From: Trissonchulus latispiculum | Taxonomy: Eukaryota > Nematoda > Enoplea > Enoplida > Ironidae | DNA: 64,000 bases | Direction: 5' to 3' | Assembly: GCA_030248195.1 (NCBI GenBank) | Contig: JASAND010011160.1 | Span: 22,362-86,361, forward strand | Part shown: positions 45,306-57,590 of the stretch, one piece after another | How the letters are laid out: each line of letters starts with the position of its first letter | Position numbering within the stretch: the stretch's first letter is position 1 | Notes under the pieces: model-generated | The model's input: the letters and a program-made list of their open reading frames with translations, nothing else | The model's database searches: none | What the model was told of the DNA's origin: nothing | Made by a program: the position numbers and the translations under genes

Positions 45306-46225
45306 ATATATATATTGTGTATATATATAGTGCAGTGCGACTTGGCCAAAGCCTCTACCGTTGGGGTTTGCATGTGCCACATCCTTTATTTTGAGAGGGA
45401 CCAGCCATTTTCATCCCAACAATGTTTCTTCCAATTCTGCTATTTAACTTACCATGAGATCACATCGTCCATAGATGGGTTGCGATGCGGGGGACCCATC
45501 ACCGGGCAGAAAATAATCAACCTCATACAAATCGTATTTAACTCATCTGACAAGTTGGAAGAGGTCACAAAGGTCTGTACAGTTGAAGGCACCTCTCTCT
45601 GTTCGTTTCACTGGAGCCTGATGGTTAGCCGGTATCAAACCTGTTCGCCATGGTAAGAACTATCCGGGACAGAGTTTCAGACGACAGAACCTCAATACCC
45701 CTTGTTTACACCGGTCCACGCTTTGAGGCCTGAGGTTGGACTTGAGGAGGAGTGCGAAGGAGAAAGAAAGGGAAGGTAGACCAGTCGTCAACCACTTTGC
45801 ATCGCTACTAGGGTTCACTAATGAGGTAGAAATAAGTAAAATGCGCTATACTTTTTTTGGAAAAGAGTTAATTTATCATGATCGGATTGGGAAAACGCTG
45901 CAGGCGCGAACATTTTTAGAAATTTGCAGTAACGACTTGAGAAAACCACAGCGCTCAGGGTCAAACGTTTTAAAATTTAAGATGGAAAACCGCCCCAGTC
46001 GCGAAAACTTCTCCCACTTTTCAGTTTTATGCGCTGTTACAAAGAAATATTTTGTGTTTTTATTTTCACCTCAGGTACCGGGGGGATGGAACCTCCAAGC
46101 CCACACTCCCGGGTGCGCCCATGGTTGTAGGACAGACAGGTTGGCGGATTATATTTTCTTAGCAGTGAAGTCCCATTTGGCTAACTCCCCCATTCGGTGA
46201 CCCCCCACGCATAAATTTTGTCTCT
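45306..46225. other. Left arm, conserved non-repeat-looking block
   Basis: Matches 54060-55390 inverted. Frames of 60-150 codons occur, for example one reading KEKEREGRPVVNHFASLLGF at 45736-46200, also present in the right arm with changes. I do not recognise the products. They may be chance frames or remnants of an older gene. Confidence 0.35.
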
Positions 46226-46233
46226 GCCATAAC

Positions 46234-46991
46234 CAGGGTTGGGCGAGACCGAGATTTCACCGAGACCGAGAACTAGACAGAGACCAGGGTACCGAGACCC
46301 AGACTGGCCAAGTCTCGGCTTTTGGGCGAGACCGAGACCGAGACTAGCAATTTCAAGCTTAAATTTAATTTCTTCCAGTTTTTGATGCTTAGGAACAGTA
46401 TTAGGGGCTTTGACACATAAACATACGGTTTCCGTACCTCGTCAGTTAATTTTCGTTATATATATATACATTAATTTAAATTTTTCGCTGAAATTTGATG
46501 TTTTCAAAAAATTTTTGGTCTCGGTCCGAGACCGGTCCGGTCTGAGCGATACCGAGACCGAGGCTGGCCAAGTCTCGGCTTTTGGGCGAGACCGAGACAG
46601 GGTTTTTTATTTTGTTGCTGACCTTTAGGCCAAAATGGCCTCAACGACCAAAATTATTTAGGCCATCTAATTTGGCTAATTTTTAGGTTCTGCGCAGTTG
46701 TTCGCATTATTGTGACGAAATCAAAGCTTTAATGGTTAGTAGTAAGTGCTGATAAAGAACGTAACTAGCTGGTTCGGTCCAGAAAATTTTAAGAAGTAAA
46801 AACTAATTAGAAATACTATTATACATTTTCACTAAGATCAATAAAATTTGACTGAGTTGTTGTCGAAAAATTCAGGCCAGATGGCCTCAATGGTCACGAT
46901 TCTTTAGGCCATCGGCTCTAAAATTTAGGCCGTGGCCTTAGCTATGGCCTAAATAAAAAACCTTGGACCGAGACCGAGACTCCCAACCCTG
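46234..46991. mobile_element. hAT-like element H6 with GAGACCGAGA arrays, left-arm copy
   Basis: Ends CAGGGTTGGGCGAGACC and TCCCAACCCTG, flanked by the 8-bp repeat GCCATAAC (46226-46233, 46992-46999). Both subterminal zones are arrays of GAGACCGAGA words. A GGCCATCTAATTTGGC palindromic zone lies inside. No transposase. The CAGGGTTGGG terminus is common in hAT elements. Confidence 0.88.
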
Positions 46992-47700
46992 GCCATAACA
47001 ACCCAAAAAATAAAATCTTACCATTTTTCCTTAAATTTTTATAGGGATGCACCGGGGCATATCCCCGGCCCCGACCGGTTCCCAAAATTAGGAAACTTGT
47101 CAATTTTTGACATTTTTTGACCAAAACTTGGAAATTTTGAAAGTCAAAAAGTGTACAAATCGTATGTTTTCCCACCCATTTGAATGAAAACAACGACAGT
47201 AACGTTTGTATATCACAGGGTTCATGCGCCCTGGAATTTGCGTAAACACCTGGAAAAACCTGGAATTTGCTGATTGATCCCAGAGTTTCACCAAATTTCT
47301 TATATTTACAATTGAAATTGAAAAAATAGCCCGAATTGTAATTTTGTTTAGCCCGGTTTGTCAGCTTTTCACTCGTGGTTTACATATGTATATATTGTTT
47401 TCTACTTGGTATTGTATATAAGCGTTTTTAGCAATATGTACGCCTTTCCTTGAACTTTTTTATTTTAAATTTTGTTTTCATAACACAGAAATCTGAAAAT
47501 TTTACCCTAAAAGGGTAACATTATCAATAATTGCGATTACCGAAAATTATACAGAAAATTTATCCAGGAGTTCCTGCTTTAAAAAATTCTTCTACTTTTG
47601 TGGGGCTCCTCACCCATCCAAAATATATACCCGTTGCAGGATTTTTTGCGTAAATTCAACGCATTTACTCAGTCGAGATTAAAAATGCGCAGCCGCAAAA
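46992..47700. other. Left arm spacer
   Basis: AT-rich, matching 52600-53330 inverted. Short palindrome GGGGCATATCCCCGGCCCCG near 47055. No gene. Confidence 0.4.
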
Positions 47701-48970
47701 TTCGGTAGTTGGAATTTCAAGGGTGGTCTACATTAATTTGTTGAGCCAGTTGTTGTAGTTTGGACGCTGGCTTCTTCTTTGGGGGTGCTGCCATTGGTGT
47801 AACGGGGATTTGGGTTGGCGGGGGCCCCCTCCCCCGGAATTTGGGGGGCCCCTTTTTTAGACCCCCCAAACCTCCCCCCAAAACTTTTTCTATTTTTATG
47901 CCAAAAATCGCATTTTCAGCCATTGCTAATGCCGAAAAACATAAAAAATCATTTAGTAATTTTAACATCGGTGTTTTTATACTCGAAAACTTGATTGGCA
48001 ACATGTTTCTCAGTCCAGACTAAGGTCGATATTGCGTCTAGAAATCCATAAAACCGTTATAAACGTGTATTTCTCGCGATAATAAACACGTTAAGCCAAT
48101 TTGGACTTTTTTGGAAAATGTTGCAAAATTTACCCTAAAAATACCCAATTTTGGCCACGACTTCCCCCCCCCCCCCAGTGGGGGGGGCGGGCGGCCGCAA
48201 TCTTCTGGGGGTGTGGAAAAATGGCTGGGGGGTTACCCCCCTCAATTACACCCATGGGTGCTGCCTCCCCCAGACCCCCGCTTACTTCTTTGATTCTACA
48301 TTCATTCTTTTGTCTGCAGTGTTCATGGTTTGTTCAGCGAAGCTGGTCCAGCGCTTTAAACCTAGTCCTCTTGTCATTTACAACCTGCCTTAAAACATTT
48401 ACAATTAACATTTTAAAACCTAGTCCTATGTCCGCTTAAAACCCAAAGTCACCCTTATTGCAGTTTTCATGCTCCATCGGAGCATTTTTATTCTTGTATA
48501 CATATATATATGTTTTGATTATTTTTCTATTTTGACTTGACAGCAAACTAAAATGCGAAATCTTAAATGTTCAAGCAAAAGAATTCAGAAATTCAAATTC
48601 AAAAAAGAGCAAACTTTCTCCGAAATTAAAATCGTCTTCAACCTTTGGGGGATTGCGCCCCCAGACCACTGCGCAGCCGCGTAGCCAGGGGGGAAATGGG
48701 GGAAGGCCCCCCGAAATTTTGAACCCCCAGGAATTTTTTCCGTGCCATCTGGAAAAACGCCCATTTTCAAAACATTTTCGCGCCTTCGGCGCGTGTTTCG
48801 TGGCCCAAAATGAGTACCAAATATACTACGTACTTTCACCAGCTTTTACATCATTTGGATGCTTCAACACAAATTCGAAAAATTTCTCAGCTTCTGGGGG
48901 GTTCCGTCCCCAGACCCCCGTACAGTTTTTGCATTCCCTCCTCGCAATGTTTTCTGGCTACCCCTGCGTA
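47701..48970. repeat. Left arm G-rich element remnants
   Basis: 47780-48250 resembles segment A (TGTAACGGGGATTTGGG, then the G/C runs). 48640-48965 is a GCGTAGCC-family remnant with TTTTCGCGCCTTCGGCGCG and GTTTTCTGGCTACCCCTGC. Frames are low-complexity only. Confidence 0.55.
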
Positions 48971-49084
48971 TCTATTTTTCGTCTGCTATTCATAAAATCA
49001 GCTAAAAACGCATTAACTCGACGTTAAGTGGTTTTATTGCGTTTATAACGCGGAGAAGCGATTTTTGTAAATATATATATGCCG

Positions 49085-49462
49085 TGCCGGTGCCGTGCCG
49101 GCCGAGTGGTTAAGGCGTTCGACTTCGGATCCGATAGTCCGAGGTTCGAATCCCCGCCGCCACAAAGCTTTCACAAGTCCCCTTGAGCAAGGGACTAAGC
49201 ACATATCGGTTCGCCGTGAGCTCTAGCCAACCCAGCTATCCATCCTTAATTGGTCGGTAAATGGGTACCACTATTGTGGGAAGGTAACAGGAGTCCGTGT
49301 AGGGCTTAAAGCCTTGAAGGGCCGGCCCCCCTTCCACGGATGTAGTCATCATTTGAGGTGACACTCCTGGTTCTACGGCTGTGTATCCGGGGATGAGCAC
49401 CGGCACCCCTTGTCCCTGAAGCAGGGATGGGGATATTCTCCAGGGGTCACCTTTACCTTTAT
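49085..49462 (+). mobile_element. tRNA-derived SINE, copy 2 (left arm only)
   Basis: Box A-like CGGCCGAGTGG near 49099-49109 and box B GGTTCGAATCC (49143-49153). The body matches copy 1 at 23225-23465. The tRNA-like part is better preserved than in copy 1 but still lacks a paired acceptor stem. It ends in CACCTTTACCTTT just before the TA tract that borders P2. The right arm has no SINE at this place. Confidence 0.83.
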
Positions 49463-49470
49463 ATATATAT

Positions 49471-50696
49471 GTTACGTACCGTATGAGATTTTGTACAGTA
49501 TAATACGGTACGGCAAATTTCATACCGTATTAAACGGTACGTACCGTATAATACGGTACAACTTTTTCTGTACCGTATTAAACGGTACGTCCCGTATTAT
49601 ATTGTACGGTTAGTTTTTGTACCGCATTGGCAAAGAACTGAATACTGCTGTTAAATAATATTAAGTAAAACAAATGATACAAATTTTGCAGTTTCGCTAC
49701 AAAAATAGCGTCTCAACTCTCAAGATGTCGCTTCGGACAAAACCGTATTTTTGCACTAAAAATTAACTTTTTTCTGTGCATACTAAAACCAAGGCGCTGT
49801 TGCGGACGGTTGCATTTGGAGAATGCCCCAAGCTATAGATTTTAAATCACCTTTTGCAAAAATTTTCGGAAAAAGCTGTCGTATGCTAAAATAATCATAG
49901 AATTATAAATTGTACAATTGCCACAATTTGCATGACTAAAATATATAGGAACTTTGCTCTTGCAATTCTTATTTCTAAGCCACTCTGAACTTCTAATTCT
50001 ATTAAATATTCTGAACATAAAAAGTGAAAATGTTTGAATTTAACTTTTGAAAGTCAGCGTTTTTACACAAAAATAACAAAAATACAAATATATAAATAAA
50101 CAAATAAATATTAAGGTTTAAAAAATTTAAAAATTTTATAAGTGCTTAGATTTCAACGACATTCAAAAAATTTTCAGACGGTTTTGTCGGAAGCGAAATT
50201 TTTAGAAGCTGTTTTTGTAGCAAAACTGCAAAATTTGTATCATTTGTTTTATTTAAGGAACGAGGATGGAACTATTTCCTACATCTTCATCGCTTTCTTC
50301 CCAAAAATAGATTTAGCTTTCAACAAAATCGTCTGAAAATATTTGAATGTCATTCAAATCTAAGAACTTAACATTTATTTGTTTGTTTATTTGTATTTTC
50401 GTTCTTTTTGTGTAAAAACGTTGACTTTCAAAAGTTAAGTTCAACCATTTTCACTTTTTATGTTCAGAATATTTAATAGAATTAATAGAATTAGAAGTTC
50501 TGAATTTTATGTGGCATAGAAATAAGAATTGCAAGAGCAAAGATTCTATCTTTTTTAGTCTTCCAGATCAGATTCATTTCTTTGCCAATACGGTACAAAA
50601 ACTAACCGTACAATATAATACGGGACAGTACCGATTAATACGGTACAGAAAAGTTGTACCGTATTATACGGTACAAAATCTCATACGGTACGTAAC
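49471..50696. mobile_element. Fold-back element P2 at the palindrome centre
   Basis: Ends GTTACGTACCGTATGAG and complement, set in (TA)n like P1. Both arms carry several palindromic words of the type TACCGTATTATACGGTA. Arms: 49471-49640 plus 49945-50165 on the left, 50340-50696 on the right; a further inverted pair (about 49650-49750 and 50175-50250) nests inside. No reading frame. The shared GTTACG ends, iterons and (TA)n target make P1 and P2 one family. Confidence 0.78.
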
Positions 50697-50790
50697 ATAT
50701 ATATATATACTCCGTCGAAATTAAAAATATCTAATAGGAATGTACATTTGTAAAAAAAAGTAAAAACAATTTTCATTCGTTAGTCAAAAA

Positions 50791-51344
<554 letters not shown>

Positions 51345-53335
51345 CGCAGCAAGAAAACAGTGCAGGGAGGGAATGCAAAAACTGTACGGGGGTCTAGGGA
51401 CGGAACCCCCGGGAAACTTCAAGAAATTTTTCGAATTTGTGTTGAAGCATCCAAATGATGTAAAAGCTGGTGAAAGTACGTAGTATATTTGGTACTCATT
51501 TTGGGCCACGAAACTGCGCCGAAGGCGCAAAATGTTTTGAAAATGGGCGTTTTCCAGATAGCACGGAAAAAATTCCTGAAGAGTTCAAATTTCGGGGGCC
51601 TTCCCCCATTTCCCCCTGGCTACGCGGCTGCGCAGTGGTCTGGGGGCGCAATCCCCAAAGGTTGAAGACGATTTTAATTTTTGGAGAAAAGTTTGCTCTT
51701 TTTTGAATTTGAATTTCTGAATTCTTTTGCTTGAACATTTAAGATTTCGCATTTTAGTTTGCTGTCAAGTCAAAATAGAGAAAATAATCAAACATATATA
51801 TGTATACAAGAATAAAAATGCTACGATTGAGCATGAAAACTGAAATAAGTTTGACTTTGGGTTTTAAGCGGACATAGGACTGAGTTTTTGAAAATGTTGA
51901 TGTAAATGTTTAAAACCGAGTTATCGTAACCAAGACTAGATTTCCGGCGCTGGAACCAGCCGCTGAACAAACCATGAACACTGCAGACAAAAGAATGAAT
52001 GTAGAATCAAAGAAGTAAGCGGGGGTCTGGGGGAGGCAGCACCCATGGGTGTAATTGAGGGGTAACCCCCCAGCCATTTTTCCACCCCCCCCAGAAGATT
52101 GTGCTCCGCCCCCCCCCACTGGGGGGGGGGGGGGGGGGGGGGTGGGGAAGTCGTGGACAACATTTGGTATTTTTAGGGTATATTTTTCAACATTTTCCAA
52201 AAAAGTCCAAATTTGCTTAACGTGTTTATTATCGCGAGAAATACACGTTTACAACGGTTTTATGGATTTCTAGACGCTATTATCGACCTTAGTCTGGACT
52301 GAGAAACATGTTGCCAATCAAGTTTTCGAGTATAAAAACACCGATGTTAAAAATTACTAAATGATTTTTTATGTTTTTCGGCATTAGCAATGGCTCAAAA
52401 TGTGATTTTTGGCATAAAAATGAAAAAGTTTTGGGGGGAGGTTTGGGGGGGGGTCTAAAAAAGGGGCCCCCAAATTCCCGAGGAGGGGCCCCCGCCAACC
52501 CAAATCCCCGTTACACCAATGGCAGCACCCCCAAAGAAGAAGCCAGCGTCCAAACTACAACAACTGGCTCAACAAATTAATGTAGACCACCCTTGAAATT
52601 CCAACTACCGAATTTTGCGAAACTGCGCATTTTTAATCTCGACTGAGTAAATGCGTTGAATTTACGCAAAAATCCTGCAACGGGTATATATTTTGGATGG
52701 GTGAGGAGCCCCACAAAAGTAGAAGAATTTTTTTTAAAGCAGGAACTCCTGGATAAATTTTCTGTATAATTTTCGGTAATCGCAATTATTGATAATGTTT
52801 ACACCCTTTTGAGGTAAAATTTTTCAGATTTCTGTGTTATGAAAACAAAATTTAAAATAAAAAAGTTAAAGGAAAGAGCGTACATAGTGCTAAAAGCGAA
52901 CTTATATACAATACCAAGTAGAAAACAATATATACATATGTAAACCACGAGTGAAAAGCTGACAAACCGGGCTAAACAAAATTACAATTCGGGCTATTTT
53001 TTCAATTACAATTGTAAATATAAGAAATTTGGTGAAGAACTCTGGGATCAATCAGCAAATTCCAGGTTTTTCCAGGTGTTTACGCAAATTCCAGGGCGCA
53101 TGAACCCTGTGATATACAAACGTTACTGTCGTTGTTTTCATTCAAATGGGTGGGAAAACAAACGATTTGTACACTTTTTGACTTTCGAAATTTAAAATTT
53201 TGGTCAAAAAAATGTCAAAATTGACAAGTTTCCTGCAATTTTGGGAACCGGTCGGGGCCGGGGATATGCCCCGGTGCATCCCTATAAAAAAATTTAAGGA
53301 AAAATGGTAAGATTTTATTTTTTGGGTTGTTATGG
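51345..53335. repeat. Right arm: G-rich element remnants and spacer
   Basis: Inverted counterpart of 46992-48960. Includes a G run of more than 20 at 52124-52145, CTGCGCCGAAGGCGCAAAA at 51515, and TCCCCGTTACACCAATGG near 52505. No gene. Confidence 0.6.
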
Positions 53336-54046
53336 CCAGGGTTGGGAGTCTCGGTCTCGGTCCAAGGTTTTTTATTTAGGCCTAGCTAAGGCCATGGCCT
53401 AAAAATTATAGCCGATGGCCTAAAGAATTGTGGCCATTGCGGCAATCTGGCCTAATTTTTCGACAAGAACTCAGTCAAATTTCATTGATCTTAGTGAAAA
53501 ATGTATAATAGTATTTCTAATTAGTTTTTACTTCTTAAAATTTTCTGACCGAACCAGCTAGTTACGTTCTTTATCAGCACTTACTACTAACCATTAAAAG
53601 CTTTGATTTCGTCACAATAATGCGAACAACTGCGCAGAACCTAAAAATTAGCCAAATTAGATGGCCTAAATAATTTTGGCCGTTGAGGCCATTTTTGGCC
53701 TAAAGGTCAGCAACAAAATAAAAACCCTGTCTCGGTCTCGCCCAAAAGCCGAGACTTGGCCAGCCTCGGTCTCGGGCCGAGACCAAAAATTTCTTGAAAA
53801 CATTAAATTTCAGCGAAAAATTTAAATTAATGTAATGAAAATTAACTGACGAGGTGAAATGTTTGTGATAAAGCCTCTAATACTGTTCCTAAGCCTCAAA
53901 AACTGAAAAAAATAAATTTAAGCGTGAAATTGCAAGTCTCGGTCTCAGTCTCGCCCAAAAGCCGAGACTTGGCCAGTCTCGGACTCGGTACCCTAGTCTC
54001 TGTCTCGTTCACGGTATCGGCGAAATCTCGGTCTCGCCCAACCCTG
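53336..54046. mobile_element. hAT-like element H6, right-arm copy
   Basis: Inverse of 46234-46991 with target repeats GTTATGGC (53328-53335) and GTTATAGC (54047-54054), one base apart from each other. Somewhat shorter in the GAGACCGAGA arrays. Confidence 0.87.
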
Positions 54047-54549
54047 GTTATAGCAGAGTCAAAATTTATGCGTGGGGGGGTCACCGAATGGGGGAGTTCG
54101 CCAAATGGGACTTCCCTGCCAAGAAAATATAATCCGTCAACCTGTCCGACAACCATGGGCGCACCGGGGGTGTGGGCTTGGAGGTTCCATCCCCCCGGTA
54201 CCTTTGAGGTGAAAATAAAAACACAAAAGTGAGCAATATATATATTTCTTTGTAACAGCGCATAAAACTGAAAAGTGGGAGAAGCTTTCGCAACTTTCCA
54301 TCTTAAATTTTAAAACGTTTGACCCTGTGGCACTGTGGTTTTCTCAAGTTACAGCAAATTTCTAAAATGTTCGCGCCTGCAGCGTTTTCCTATTCCGATC
54401 ATAATATATTAACGCTTTTCCAGAAAAAGTATAGCGCATTTTACTTATTTCTACCTCATTAGTGAACCCGAGCAGCAATGAAAAGTGGTTGACGACTGGC
54501 CTACCTTCCCTTTCTTTCTCCTCCGCACTCCACCTCAAGTCAACCTCAG

Positions 54550-54952
54550 GCGGGCTTATTCTAGTGGGGGGGGGGGGGGGCCCCCATAAACACCCTTCCC
54601 CCCCCCCCAAAATCGTACTCCCCCCAAAAATCGCCCCCCCCCCAAAAAAAGGTGGGCGCCCCTTTTGGTACCAAATTTTGCCCTGAAAAAATCGCTCAGA
54701 AAGCCAAATTTTCAAAAATTTTCCGGCTTCGCCGGAGATTTTTACTCGATTTTTGCCCTTTTTAACACTAAATCTGCTTAGTTTTGCTATGAAAATCAAC
54801 TTTTATAGTATATGCCAGAAAAATAGCGCTATTTTTAGCATATTTTTCGAAAAATTTTCGCCCCCCCCCAAAAATTCCTTGCCCCTCGGACCTTTGGGGG
54901 GGGCCCCCCAAGAAGACGCCCCCCAAGAAAAAATCCCTAGAATAAGCCCAGG
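54550..54952. mobile_element. GGGCTTATTCTAG family element, copy 2 (right arm only)
   Basis: Ends CGGGCTTATTCTAGTGGGG and CCCTAGAATAAGCCCAG. The interior matches 9937-10316 (TTTTCCGGCTTCGCCGGAG, GGTACCAAATTTTGCCCTG). The left arm is uninterrupted at the same point (CTGAGG at 45731), so it inserted after the palindrome formed. Confidence 0.82.
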
Positions 54953-55392
54953 GCCTCAAAGTGAGGACTGGTGTAAACAGGGGGTATTGAAGTTCTGTCG
55001 TCTGAGACTCTGTCCCGGATATATATATATATATATAGTTCTTACCATGGCGAACAGGTTTGATACCGGCTAACCATCAGCCTCCAGTGAAACGAACAGA
55101 GAGAGGTGCCTTCAACTGTACAGACCTTTGTGACCTCTTCCAACTTGTCAGATCAGTTAAATACGATTTGTATGAGGTTAATTATTTTCTGCCCGGTGAT
55201 GGGTCCCCCGCATCGCAACCCAGCTATGGACGATGTGATCTCATGGCAAGTTAAATAGCAGAATTGGAAGATACATTGTTGGGACGAAAACGGCTGGTCC
55301 CTCTCAAAATAAAGGATGTGGCACATGCAAACCCCAACGGTAGAGGCTTTGGCCAAGTCGCACTGCACTATATATATACACAATATATATAT
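54953..55392. other. Right arm, partner of 45306-45735
   Basis: Inverted match to the left arm, no recognised gene. A (TA)n tract near 55020 is longer than its partner. Confidence 0.4.
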
Positions 55393-56157
55393 ACAAGAAC
55401 AAAAAGTGCTCCTTCGTCGCATGTAAAATACATATGAGTCGTCGTAGGCAGGTTGTACATAAGCAAAAACTAGCCTGTAAAATACATATGAGCTCCGTAG
55501 GGAGGTTGTGAATTAAGGAAGACAAGTTGCAACCGCTTAACATGAGCCTGTCCTACATCGAGGCTCATATTGGCGTATGTCATAATACGAATAATTTGCA
55601 GATATATATATATATTTTACTTATATATAAATACATACTGCATAAAGCTTTTCATTACAAATTATCCTTCACATAGTTTGTTGATCAGTCATCATAGTGT
55701 ACATATGCTCAATACGGTACGGCATGAGGCGCTCTGACTCACAGCCAAGTGGGAACGCATTCTGCGTGTGAATAATGTGAAAGTGTTTCAAGAATGCATT
55801 AGAGGTGTGCCATAGTGTTTCAGGAAACATCAGGTTGCACGTACAGTTCAGCTTGAGCAGTCCTACTTCACTTCAATCCATTTCTTCTGGGCCACAACGT
55901 CTATTCATTTTTCCGTAATGTGGATGAAGCTGAGGTTCTTTAATGAGGCTTTAATGTGGAATGCACTGTGACGCCAATATGAGCCTCGTTGTAGGACAGG
56001 CTCATATGTTAAGCGGTTGCAACTTGTTTTCCTAAATTTACAACCTCCCTACGGAGCTCATAGTATTTTACAGGCTAGTTTTTGCTTATGTACAACCTGC
56101 CTACGACGACTCATATGTATTTTACATGCGACGAAGGAGCACTTTTTGTTCTTGTTT
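55393..56157. mobile_element. Fold-back element, right-arm copy
   Basis: Inverse of 44321-45305 without the 179-bp insertion. Arms ACAAAAAGTGCTCCTTCG (55399) and complement (about 56136-56155). Confidence 0.75.
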
Positions 56158-56162
56158 TCTAT

Positions 56163-56202
<40 letters not shown>

Positions 56203-57060
56203 GCTCCTGAATGTATATTGTAGATCTTTCAACAGCAGCGCGCAAGCGGCCAACCACAGCTTGTCCCGCTTACATTCCACAGCCACTTTGAGCATGCACT
56301 TCTATGACAAAAGTTGCTCAGCTCGCTTTCATTTGGTACCAAATTTGACCACTTTTGAAAAATTTTAGTTTTGACCCAAAATCACCAAAGTCCCCACCCC
56401 ACCCCACCACAGCACTCTACAGCCACTTTGAGCATGCAGTTCTAGTTCTATAATAAAACTTGCTCAGCTCGCTTAGGGCTTTCATTTCTGACCCCATGAC
56501 CTCCCACCGACCTGACCCTCCAGATGGCAAAGTGGAACCAACACAGCCAGACGGGTGGGTCAGACGGCAAAACGGACACCGGGAATGAGCTGGGCGCACC
56601 ATAAAACCCCTATAGACAAAGTTTGGAGAGGCAAAGTAAAGCCTACTATGGACCTCCGGGAAGCAGAAGCGGTTACCGACCTGACCCCTCAGACGGTCAA
56701 GTGGAACCAGCCCAGCAACTTGGGTTACTCGGGCAGCAAAGCTGATGGTGGGAATGGATTCTCCGTTCCTAAAAACCTTTGTATGCAAAATTACCAAAAT
56801 TAGAAAGTTAAAATTAGAAAAATTTCGGCCAGTACCCAAAAATTACGCGCCGGGCCGGAAAATCATATAGATTTGAATGGCCCCGATATGTGTACTATTC
56901 AACCACATAGGCACTATTGCACCATACATAACCCAGTCTGACTTATTAAGGCGCCTTTGAAGCATAGTTTTTGCCAATTTTAGCGGTTGGACCGACTTTG
57001 GCCCCCAGCCATAAATTTTTTTCCGGGTTTGGGAGGCATAAAAACTAGCTGATCCTCTTA
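56158..57060. repeat. Dispersed composite repeat, right-arm copy
   Basis: 56280-56450 is a 148-bp-type unit and 56480-56790 its partner block (AAACCCCTATAGACAAAG). Matches 43261-44215 inverted and the intron-2 repeat in direct orientation. Confidence 0.7.
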
Positions 57061-57109
57061 TTTTTGATTAGTACTACAAGAATATGTATACATGAACATG
57101 GTTTTCATA

Positions 57110-57590
57110 GGCAAAATTTTTTCTATCTGTAGTAAGTTTGGAGGTACGTAGAATACGTACTCATTTAAAATTACTATACAAGATAACAAGAAACATCATA
57201 GAATTAATTCCCTTTTGATTTAGCCTTCCAATATGCAGCGCATGTGGGAACAAGAAGTCATTCCTTGCGACTAGTTACCTGTATATAAATGTTAAAACTG
57301 AAACCTTAAAAAATTTGTTTCATCACAGAACTATTAAAATGTGGAATTATCTTCCGGAAAATGTTGTAAGCGCGCACAGTTATGATCAGTTTTGCAAATT
57401 GTTATCCGTCACGGATTTATCAGAATTTTTAAGGGGGCGGGGGGTCAGATGATCACATGGTCCTCTCCCGTCCTACTCTTCATTACGGCTCTTGTTTTGG
57501 TACATGTTTTCTTTTTCTCTTTATATTAACTACTAATCTGTTTCAGTATAGTGATATTACAGTCACTTATTACTGTATGTACGTAATTTG
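57110..57590 (+). pseudogene. LINE 3' fragment, right-arm copy, with 3' UTR
   Basis: The reading SLEVRRIRTHLKLLYKIT is followed by a shift, then TIKMWNYLPENVVSAHSY and DLSEFLRGRGVR-stop, the same ending as RGRGVS in the 35341-36370 copy. The 3' UTR starts GTCAGATGATCACATGG, close to GTCAGCTGATCACGTAA there. It is cut by an insertion at about 57580; its tail resumes at about 58742. Confidence 0.8.

Larger units (their letters stand above)
37815..49470 (+). repeat. Left arm of a giant palindrome
   Basis: Matches in reverse complement to the right arm over its whole length. Anchor pairs: 38119-38343 with 63478-63702, 39646-40666 with 61175-62182, 40948-41207 with 60636-60895, 41400-41789 with 60047-60443, 45155-45660 with 55030-55540, 46234-46991 with 53336-54046, 48450-48960 with 51345-51835. 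The arm starts inside segment A copy 2. Differences are point changes, G-run lengths and a few whole insertions. Confidence 0.88.

Noticed and set aside
45736..46200. 154-codon frame in the left arm
   Set aside because: The right-arm copy has frame changes, no splice context and no recognisable domain; mentioned only as an unassigned block.
49085..49165. Functional tRNA gene
   Set aside because: Boxes A and B are good but acceptor and anticodon stems do not pair, and the same body follows a second degenerate head at 23133, so it is a SINE.
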